NCBI RefSeq assembly: GCF_000346465.2
Contig: NC_034010.1
Span: forward strand, 27,490,643-27,554,642
Origin: Prunus persica
Taxonomy: Eukaryota; Streptophyta; Magnoliopsida; Rosales; Rosaceae
DNA length: 64,000 nt
Direction of reading: 5' to 3'
The notes below the pieces were generated by a model, which worked only from the letters and a program-made list of their open reading frames with translations, was not told the origin of the DNA and did not search any database. The stretch's first letter is position 1; each line of letters begins with the position of its first letter. Of this stretch, positions 55,588-64,000 are shown piece after piece. Both the position numbers and the translations under genes were made by a program.

Positions 55588-56430
55588 ATGTGGAGAGCCG
55601 TGCATCAAGGTTACTATGAGCTGCCCAACCCGTACCTGAGCCAGTACCCGTACCAATACCAGTACCAGTATTATCCGGGTCACCTGATGGGTCCGGCCCA
55701 GTACAACGACCCGATCATGGACAATGCAATCTACGGGTCGGACGAGTTCCGGATGTACGCCTACAAGGTCAAGCGGTGCCCTCGCATGCGCAGCCACGAC
55801 TGGACCGAGTGCCCCTACGCCCACCGTGGCGAGAAGGCGCAGAGGCGCGACCCGCGCCAGTACTCGTACGCCGCAATCGCGTGCCCCGCTTACCGGAACG
55901 GGAGGTGCCACAAGGGGGACCTCTGCGACCTCTCGCACGGCGTGTTCGAGTACTGGCTCCACCCAGACAGGTACCGCACCCGCGCATGCAATGGGACTCC
56001 GCATTGCATGCGTAGGGTGTGTTTCTTCGCGCACACCCCTGACGAGCTCCGCCCCGAGCCCGAATTTTACCCACGCAAGTTCTATGTGCCGCATCCATAC
56101 GATCAGTACCCGCGCCGCCCGTACCGTCCGCATAACTGTGCGTACCGGGCGGTCCAGGCGGGAAGGGGGATGTACGGTGGTGGACATCGAGGCGGCAGGT
56201 CAGCGACCGTGGAGGAGTATGAGATGATACTGAAGAACAAGAAGATTATGGACGATTCTTTTGGAAAGGTGGAGAGTTTCCTGAACAGTCTGAGGTCCTT
56301 GACGCTGAGTGATGAGCCTTTCGAATTCGAAGACGAGATTGAGGCGATGGATATTTATGAGATGGTGGAGGCAGCACCATCGGTTTCGGAGCTGCCGGAG
56401 TTCGACTGGGTTACAGAGCTGTTGCAGTAA
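55588..56430 (+). CDS. RR-type tandem CCCH zinc-finger protein (TZF1/2/3-like)
   Basis: A single exon of 280 residues without ankyrin repeats, as in Arabidopsis TZF1-3 (C3H20/23 group). An N-terminal Tyr/Gln-rich stretch (about 9-30) is followed by the Arg-rich RR domain ([20 protein letters not shown], with C64, C75, H79). The first finger is C-X7-C-X5-C-X3-H at C99, C107, C113, H117. The second is C-X5-C-X4-C-X3-H at C134, C140, C145, H149, followed by THE-like AHTPDELR. The C-terminus is acidic ([17 protein letters not shown]). Family members bind AU-rich RNA, go to P-bodies and stress granules and act in ABA/GA and stress responses. The coding region is much more GC-rich than its surroundings, as usual for this family. 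The start is the first ATG with a long frame. Confidence 0.95.
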   Translation: MWRAVHQGYYELPNPYLSQYPYQYQYQYYPGHLMGPAQYNDPIMDNAIYGSDEFRMYAYKVKRCPRMRSHDWTECPYAHRGEKAQRRDPRQYSYAAIACPAYRNGRCHKGDLCDLSHGVFEYWLHPDRYRTRACNGTPHCMRRVCFFAHTPDELRPEPEFYPRKFYVPHPYDQYPRRPYRPHNCAYRAVQAGRGMYGGGHRGGRSATVEEYEMILKNKKIMDDSFGKVESFLNSLRSLTLSDEPFEFEDEIEAMDIYEMVEAAPSVSELPEFDWVTELLQ

Positions 56431-57311
56431 ATAATTCTCTCACTAGAGAGAGGAGGAGATTATCATTATGGGAGTCGCTGTGTGAAGAAGATTAGTGTCT
56501 GTATGTATTTTCAGTTTGCTGTGTTTGAATTTCAGTGTATGTACGAGTCGTCGTCGTCGTCGTCGTCTGGTGGTCAACCAGTGCCGTGTGTTGTAGTAAT
56601 ATTGTGGGTTTGAAGCTATGTATGTGTCATGTAATGAAATAAAGAACATGTAAATCATGTTCAGCTGAATCCCTTGTAAATGTGGACTTTAGTCCCTCTT
56701 ATCTTATGTAAAGAAGGTTCAGCTCAATCAATAAATAAATAATAATGTTCCTGTTTAAATATTATGTTCTCCTTCCTTAATTTCCTCCACTTTCATTCAT
56801 TATTTCAAGCTCATTTAAACATAATAAAAAAAATTTAAATACAAGGAATCAAACAAGATCTTGGGTGCAAGTGTGAATGTCCCTTAATAAATCCCTTACC
56901 AACACGAAATAAATAAGAACTTTTTTTTCTTTTTAAGTGGAGTGACCAATTATGGTTAAAATGTTCTTGCTAACTTTTTGAACAAACAAGCCATAGGATT
57001 TTATTGTATTAATTGAAAACGTATATGGAGAGCCATAGTATTTTATTGTATTTATTGTAGCAATACGACGAATATGGGTAAAGCGTCCCCAATGACCAGA
57101 GTCAACTCTAGAACTGAAAGGATTTGGAGAGAATAAATCATAAAGAACTTGTCCAAAAATTGTTATCTACCATCTAAGTTTTCCTAGATCAAGTTAGTTA
57201 CATCAAGGACAAAACATGACCACTAACCGGCATAACTCTCCTAGAGAAACTAGACCACCCAGCAAATTCAACAAAATTTCTGGAATTACAAGAGAAAACC
57301 AGACAACTCAT
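56431..57311. other. 3' region of the CCCH gene and intergenic DNA
   Basis: Contains a (GTC)n run (about seven units) near 56547-56569 in the 3' untranslated region and AATAAA-like signals near 56637 and 56730. No other gene is seen. Confidence 0.5.
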
Positions 57312-57790
57312 AGCCCTGTCTGGTTCACGAAACGGATTTGAGAGGAAATCACTTCCCAGGTCATTTCCCAATGGATGGGAAATGGGGATTCCTTTCCCAT
57401 GTTTGTTAATCCTAGGAAAGTAACCAAGAAATACCACTTTATTTCATTTCACATGTTTGGTTTGTGTAGGAATGTAAAACAAAGTTTGTTTAATTTTCCA
57501 ATTACACCCATATGAAATCAAATAAAAAAAGATGCATGTAATGCTATATTGTCATTCTAAATTGTTAATGGGGACAATATGGTCATGAAAAATGTGTATT
57601 TAATATTGACTCTTTTTCCCAAACTTTCCCATGAGGAGGGAAACAAAACCCAATGAGGAAGGAGGGCTTCACTTTCCCCATACTTTCTCATGTGTAAGGC
57701 AACGATTTCCTATACTTGGACTTACCAAACATGAGAAAGCAATTGTTTTTCCATCCCCAAGCCGCCTTTCTCTTAACCAAACGGGGCCAT
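57312..57790. mobile_element. MITE-like element with GCCCYGTYTGGTT ends
   Basis: The left end GCCCTGTCTGGTT and the right end AACCAAACGGGGC are inverted near-copies. The interior is rich in GGGAAATG/TTTCCCAT words in both orientations. CATA flanks both ends, but a longer target duplication is not evident. It is non-coding. It resembles degenerate non-autonomous DNA elements common in plants; the superfamily is not determined. Confidence 0.5.
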
Positions 57791-58554
57791 AGAGTTTCTG
57801 AACTTTAATAACAAACTACGCAAAATCTAAGAAACCAAAGAACACCGACTCAAGGAGCAGCAAACTTTGCTCTACAAATGATGCACAACCACAACCATCC
57901 ATATCCATAACAAAGACAACCAATCTGCCAAGAGTAGAGAAGAGCATCATGGTTTGCCAAGGCGCACGGGAAAATACCGAAAATTCGACAGGGAATAAAC
58001 CCCTAAATGTGAAGCTTCTCGTTCTAACTCTCCTCCACCCTTTACCACATGCTTTGCTATGAAAGTTGACAAGATCAGAGCTAGTCACAACCAAGTGTGC
58101 AAAAAAGAAAACAAAAACAAAAAAACAAAAAAACGAAACCAAAAGGAGCAAGAGGAAAACATGAGCAAGGATGGAGGGAGGAAGGGAAGGGAAATGGGAA
58201 GCCACTGGCCCCAAAGGGAGCGGCGGCTCCTAGGGTTTCTTCGCTTTTTGTTTTTTTTTCTTCTTTAGAACTTCTATCTATATGTTCTTGTTAACTTAGA
58301 AGACAATAATATCTACAAATTTAAATAATATATTTTAGTAAAAATATAAGCTTTTGTATTCCTTTTAAATTAATTAGACAGATAAAATTTGTACTTATAG
58401 TTGAATTTTGAATTTTTACGATTAAATGGTTAAGATATCATGTTTATTGAAAAATAAATTGGCGAGGGAAATTTTTTTGTGCGACAACATTGAGAGGTAA
58501 AATCTTATAGTACGTGTGGTTGAAGTTATAATTTGATTTATGTCCTCTTTTGCA
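57791..58554. other. Spacer, no gene supported
   Basis: The minus-strand frame 57816-58214 encodes a hydrophobic, Phe/Val-rich stretch that mirrors an A-rich plus strand and fits no family. I leave it uncalled. Confidence 0.4.
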
Positions 58555-59160
58555 TGGTCTTACCATTTTAATGCTTATACTAGGCGACAACCGCTATTTC
58601 AACCACGGTTTTACCATTTAAATGCTCAAATTAGGCAACAACCATATATTCGCGCGCGATCTTACAATTTGAATGATCGAACTATGTGACAAATGATTCT
58701 TTCGCGGGTGGTTTTAACATTTGAATATCAAACTAGACGACAAACTATTCTTTCACAATCGATCTTATCTTTTGAATGCTCGAGTCAGGCGACAATCATT
58801 CTTCGCGTGTGATCTTACCAAAAATGATCTTACTAGCGACAAATGATTCCTTTTCATACACGATCTTACCATTTGAATAATCAAACTAAGCGACAAACTA
58901 TTCTTTCACGTTCGGTCTTACCTTTTGAATGCTCGAATCAGACGATAATCATTCTTTCGTGCATGATCTTACCATTTAAATGATCTAACTAAACCACAAG
59001 CAATTCTTTTACACGTGATCTTACCATTTGAATAGTCAGACTAAGCGACAAGTATTCCTTAGCGCACAATTTTATCATTTAAAGTGCTCGGGCTAGGCGA
59101 CCACCATCTTTATTTCGAACGTGGTCTTACCATTGGAACATTCAAACTAGGCTTAGATTA
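58555..59160. repeat. ~51-bp minisatellite, about 12 units
   Basis: A unit like GATCTTACCATTTGAATG, then CTCRAACTAGGCGACAA, then CCATTCTTTCGCGCGC recurs near 58557, 58606, 58659, 58709, 58762, 58812, 58862, 58914, 58966, 59019, 59069 and 59120. Units differ by point changes and small indels. One unit (58812) is shortened. No frame stays open through it. Confidence 0.92.
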
Positions 59161-59833
59161 AGGTGTTTTTTGGGTGCATTTTAAATCTGTTTCTTATTTT
59201 GCTTTTGGATTAGTAGTTCTTGTCACTAACTTGTGTATGTGTGGATTTTTTATTCTTTTTAATTGTACTGAATGTATCCCACAAGCTTTAGGTTTTTTAC
59301 GGTAGATACTAACTGCGAGTAAGAGTTTTGTTTTATCAAAGAGTAAAACGAATATTGATATTACGAATTAATTGTAATAGATTAATCCTTTGATTCTCTG
59401 CACAAAAACTTCTTCCACAAACACAAAGCTATTACTAGTTGACGCATCTAGTGAAGCTAGTCCAACTGTGTATATATATATATGCATGTAACGTTCGAGT
59501 TGACAGCTGCAGACATGGACGAAATATAATATCAAAACTTGTAACTCATGCATGCACTACACACCCAAAACCCCCTCACGTTTCTCATCTCATCCTCTAT
59601 ATAAAATGCTCTATATATATATGCTGACATGGACTGCGTTCATGGCCCCGCCCCCCGTCCAACTAAACCAACTCCCCGACAACCTCTACCCGCTTCATCA
59701 CCACTCGCCACCGCCACCTTCCTTCTCTTCTACGTGCCCTCAACTTATCATATCCTCCCAATTTTACCATAATATCCCCTCCCCTTGTTTTTTCATTTCA
59801 TTCCAAAAATATATCCCCATTTCATCTTCAGCC
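59161..59833. other. Upstream region of the CNGC gene
   Basis: TCTATATAAAATG near 59597 and TA-rich runs near 59472 and 59613 are candidate TATA elements. The leader is pyrimidine- and C-rich. No other gene is seen. Confidence 0.45.
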
Positions 59834-62800
59834 ATGCCCTCTCTCCCAAGGTAACATTTTATTCATCATCAATTTTTCTTCTTATAAGAATTATAATTGC
59901 TCTTACTCTATCGGTGCTTTTTGGTTGAATTTTCAGGTGGAAATTGAATCAAGTCAAGCATTGTTGTAACAACATTAATGACAGTGACGACCTGGAAGAC
60001 CCAATCTTCAATTCCAAAGAATGCTACGCTTGCACTCAGGTTGGAGTTCCGGTTTTCCACTCCACCCGCTGCGACCCGACCCACCAACCTCAACTCCGGT
60101 GGGAGCGCACCGCCGGGTCTTCCATGACCCGGACGGACCTCAAATGCCGCCCTCAGGACCTCACCCGGCCTCGCGCCATTGACCCGCGTAGCAGCAGCGT
60201 CAAAAGCTGGAACCGCATTGTGCTCATGGCACGCGGCCTGTCCATCGCCGTTGATCCTCTTTTTTTTTACGTCATGGCGCTGAGCCAGATTGGGGCTCCC
60301 TGCTTTTACATGGACGTGGCGCTTGCCCTCGTCGTCACCGTCGTTCGTACCTGCTTGGACGCGTTGCACGTGGCCCACATCTTGCTTCAGTTCAAGTTGG
60401 CTTACGTGTCGAGGGAGTCGATGGTGATTGGGTGCGGGAAGCTAGTGTGGGGCTCACGTGATATTTCTCTTCATTACATGCGGTCCCTCAGGGGCTTTTG
60501 GCTCGATGCCTTTGTCATTCTACCGATTCCTCAGGTGCCCCCCCTTCATTTCATTTCAATTAATCCTTTTATTTTCCAGAAAGATTTCAATTCTCAATCA
60601 CTTAAAAATTTTGGGATTATGATAAATTCATGAAAATTTTGGTAATGATGGCATGAAATGGAATTAATACGTGCTATTATTTGTATCATATTTTAATATC
60701 AGCAGGTATATAAGTGAGATTCCTTTGTATGAGTTGGCCTCACCTGTATTATTAGATATGCGGTATTTTTTTTTTTGCCATTAGATATGTGGTAATTTTT
60801 TTTTAGCCATTAGATATGTGGTAATTAAACCTAACATTACTCTATTTATTTGGTAGAGTACATCTTATGATAATTTTACTTAGCTAGTGTTATTCGCTAA
60901 AGTTCTCGATTCTTCCATACAGGTAGGTTCTTGTTGTTTATCTATAATTTTTATATGTTTCGGGTACACCATGTGACTTTTACCATCCAATACATAGAGG
61001 ACATGTGGAATTATTCTTCAACTTACTGTATTGTTTTTTATGATTTGTGACTAGCTGCATATTAGAAATATTCCATATGTCCTACGTCTATTGGATGATA
61101 CACCAGCCACATTGTGTACCAGAACACCCAAAAATTTAGTCCAGTTATCTAAGTTTCAAAGTTTGACTCTCAAATTTCATATGTATATTTGTTTTGCAGA
61201 CCATAATTTGGTTAATTGTGCCAAGGTTGCTTAGGGAGGAAAAGACTAGACTGATAATGACGACCCTCTTAATAACCTTCCTGTTTCAATTCATCCCCAA
61301 GCTCTACCACAGCGTTTACTTGGCCAAACGACTCAAGAAGGTCACAGGCTACATCTTTGCATACGGCAACATTTGGTGGCGTTTTAAGCTCAACGTCATT
61401 GCCTACTTAACGGCCTCACACGTACGTAACCCTGCTCTAATCCTATATTCTATATACTAATTCCAATCCTAATGAAGCTGTGTTGGTTTATTATATTCAG
61501 ATTGCAGGAGGGTGTTGGCATGTGCTTGCAACACAGCGTGTAATGTCATGTCTCCAGCAACAGTGTGAAGCAAGTAGAAACTGTAACCTCTCTATCTACT
61601 GCTCAAAACAAGTTTTTTCATCTGGAAAGCTCTCTGGTGGCAATGCATTCACAAAGATAACGACAATGTGCTTGGATGAAGATACTACATTTGGGTATGG
61701 AATTTATAAACCCCTACTCGTGGTCTATGCTGGCAACACACTCGCCGTTCGGATCCTTTACCCTATATATTGGGGTTTAATTAACCTCGGGTAATAACCT
61801 ATCAATCTACTTAATAATTAATCTCCTAATCATAAAAGCATATTTTATTTTATACCTCTTGGCATAAATTCATTTGCAGCTCCTTTGCCAACAACCTTAT
61901 CCCTACAAGTGACTGGCTTGAACTCATATTCTCTTGCTGTGTAACGCTTGCGGGCTTGGGTCTCTTCATTACATTGCTTGGAAATATCCAGGTCACCCAG
62001 AACAGAGATTTTCATAGTTAATTATAATAACTAATTACTTAATGCTGATTGTTGATAGTGTTGTGTTGTATTATTGTGTAGATATTTCTGCATTCGGTGA
62101 TGGAAAATAAGAAGAAAATGCAGTTGAAATATCAGGACATGGAATGTTGGATGAAGCGAAGACAGTTGCCATCTCATTTGAGGAAGAGAGTTCGCCATTT
62201 TCAACGTTGCAGTTGGGCAGCCATGCAAGGGCTAGAAGAGCTTGAGTTGATCCAGCATTTCCCCGATGGCCTCCGCAGGGACATCAAGGGTTACCTTTGC
62301 CTAGATCTTGTCAAGCAGGTAACACCTTAAGTGACCTTGATTTTGTGACAAATTTTATTCAACCTTTTGTATCTCTCTAAAATTACTCATCTAATTAATC
62401 ATTATTAGGTACCGCTATTTCATAAGTTAGAAGATGTTATTCTTGACAACATCTGTGATCTTGTACGGCCAATTATCTACTCCAAGGGTGAAAAGGTACG
62501 AAACTATAGCGTCATATATATATATATATATTTGTTTGAGTGTTGCTACGTAAATACATACGTATATAGTTGTCTACTGCCGATGCATTCTAGACAATTA
62601 ACTTTAGCATTTCTCCATTTAATTTAATGTTGATGATGTTTTGTGACATGTAATATACCTTCATTTAATTATATTACTTTTTGGCATGAAATGACTACAT
62701 AGTTGATTAGAGAAGGTGACCCCGTACAAAGAATGATGTTCATAGTTCGTGGACATATAATACGCAGTCAAGGCCTCAGCAAAGGGTTCCAAGCCACCAG

Positions 62801-63182
62801 TGTGCTTGAACCAGGCAGTTTCTTCGGTGATGAGCTTCTTTCATGGTGCCTTCGCCGCCCGTTTAGCGGTCGACTTCCTCCCTCTTCAGCAACATTTACT
62901 TGCATGGAATCAATTGAGGCGTTTGGTTTGGATGCAAATTGTCTTCACTACATCATCGATCATTTTCGTTACAAATTTTCAAACGAAAGGCTCAGACGTA
63001 CAGCGAGGTATTATTCGTCGAATTGGAGAACGTGGGGGGCTGTGATCATACAACTTGCTTGGCATCGTCATAGAATGAGGACTAAGGGTGTGATAATGGT
63101 GCAAAGTGGGGACATTGCGAATCGGCTTCGGCTATATGCTGCTTTCTTTTTGTCGCTAAAGCCACATGACCATCTTGACTAG
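59834..63182 (+). CDS. Cyclic nucleotide-gated channel, CNGC2 (DND1)-like, group IVb
   Basis: Eight exons (59834-59850, 59937-60534, 61200-61421, 61501-61790, 61880-61991, 62082-62318, 62409-62495, 62703-63182) give 680 residues. CNGC2 is a plasma-membrane Ca2+-permeable channel in immunity, calcium homeostasis and development. Landmarks are ECYACTQVGVPVFHSTRCD near the N-terminus and LMARGLSIAVDPLFFYVMAL (S1). VTVVRTCLDALHVAHI, SLRGFWLDAFVILPIPQ and TGYIFAYGNIWWRFKLNVIA follow. The pore region reads GSFANNLIPTSDW. The C-linker has MECWMKRRQLPSHLRKRVR. The cyclic-nucleotide domain includes GDELLSWCLRRPF (about 563-575), and the IQ motif IIQLAWHRHRMR is at about 636-647. The filter reads Ala-Asn-Asn (379-381), where CNGC2 has Ala-Asn-Asp. 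The segment between S5 and the pore is shorter than in CNGC2. The first coding exon is 17 nt. Confidence 0.93.
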
Positions 63183-64000
63183 AACCTTTTTGGGTGTGTT
63201 AATCATATAATAAATGCACAACTTGTGCAGTGTGTATCAACAATAAGAGAGAAAAAATATGTTCTAATCGATTCACCAACACCAGGATGCCTAACCTTTA
63301 CGGAAACTTCAGGCCCAAAAAAAAAAAAAAAAACTTTACGGAAACTACTATGGCTTTACCTGTTGACCAATGAGAATGAGGTATTTCCTCTAGCAGAATC
63401 TGGATCGAAACGACTCTCCTGTCGAACCCCTTTTTGTCTGTATGAATTTCTGAACGCGCGGAGCACCGGCCGAGCGCCCTGAATGAATAAGAAATGGACA
63501 GCATAGGGAATCAATGATTCTTATTCAACCGATATTTCTGGCTTCTAGCAACGGCATTTGCAACTTTCCTAAAACCTCTCAACGTCAAAAATCTGCGTTG
63601 AATCATCAGAAATCAAAGGCGATAGAATCATCAGAAAAAATAAATAAATATAAAATAGAAAAAATAAAAAATTCGGCCTAGGCGCTAGGCGCCCGCCTAG
63701 GCGGCTCTAGGCGGTTTTTATTTTTTATTTTATTTTTTATTTAGCCCTCACGCTGTCGCCTCCTTCATCATATTCAAGAAAATCAAGCTCTTTAATTACA
63801 GAATATTGTGCCTGATAACTATGACAAGTTTAGATCAATATGCAAGAAGAGAGAAATTAACTGAAGAAACAGAGCTCACAAGTATTCTTTTCTTCTTCTT
63901 CTTCTTCTATTTCATTTTTTTACTGTAAAAACATAGAAATGGCTTCGAGGCGAAATGCATAGTAGAAATCTGAGTCTTTTGAGCAGCTTAAGGAATTTTG
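63183..64000. other. 3' flank of the CNGC gene
   Basis: An A-run lies at about 63317-63333. A GC-rich block at about 63674-63715 repeats CTAGGCG and the palindrome GCCTAGGC, embedded in AT-rich DNA, and a CTT/TTC repeat lies near 63890-63910. No gene is seen. Confidence 0.45.

Noticed and set aside
55495..56187. 230-residue minus-strand frame and other long frames over the CCCH gene
   Set aside because: High GC content leaves several frames open. Only the plus-strand frame has the tandem CCCH fingers.
57816..58214. 132-residue minus-strand hydrophobic frame
   Set aside because: It arises from an A-rich plus strand and has no family features.

Overview
The window looks like nuclear DNA of a flowering plant, a eudicot and possibly a woody rosid (Rosaceae is a guess). 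The genes have short exons with GT-AG introns, AT-rich spacers, TATA, telo-box and site II promoter motifs, MITEs and a CACTA transposon. Every recognised family is a plant type. Coordinates of multi-exon genes were built by hand from splice sites and reading phase.

Layout. 368-2017 (-): ORANGE chaperone gene, its 3' end outside the window. 2.8-9.2 kb: repeat-rich, with a ~165-bp tandem repeat, five clusters of a 20-bp palindrome, a broken DExH (ASCC3/BRR2-like) helicase fragment and a tRNA-like relic. 9.46-10.4 kb: four C/D-box snoRNAs behind a site II/telo-box/TATA promoter. 12.2 kb (+): glycine-rich secreted protein. 13.7-15.1 kb (-): U-type cyclin. 17.9-19.4 kb (-): plastid methionine sulfoxide reductase A. 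20.1-20.8 kb (-): early-nodulin-like phytocyanin. 21.5 kb: relic of the dioxygenase found at 26.7 kb. 21.8-25 kb: unresolved. 25.1-25.5 kb: sixth palindrome cluster. 26.7-29.1 kb (+): degenerate 2-oxoglutarate dioxygenase. 29.8-30.4 kb (+): small membrane protein of unknown function. 30.56 kb: hAT-like MITE. 32.1-34.9 kb (+): RABD2/Rab1 GTPase. 36.0-38.0 kb (-): KUA1/MYBS3-type MYB-related factor.

40608-54239 is a complete-looking 13.6-kb CACTA element. It has 28-bp terminal inverted repeats and a perfect CTA target duplication. It carries an open TNP2-type transposase gene and a second open gene ending in a Ulp1 (C48) protease domain. Short ACGACGG/CCGTCGT motifs fill all its non-coding DNA, and it holds a captured fragment of the proteasome gene RPN6.

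Right of it lie an RR-type tandem CCCH zinc-finger gene with a tiny uORF (55.6-56.4 kb, +), a MITE-like element, a ~51-bp minisatellite of about 12 units, and a CNGC2/DND1-like ion channel gene (59.8-63.2 kb, +).

The host genes are unrelated neighbours and form no pathway. The two strongest items for a second look are the palindrome clusters (about 48 units of GTATAGCCGNNCGGCTATAC with ~43- or ~48-bp periods, which I do not recognise as a named family) and the intact CACTA element with gene capture and motif-filled introns.
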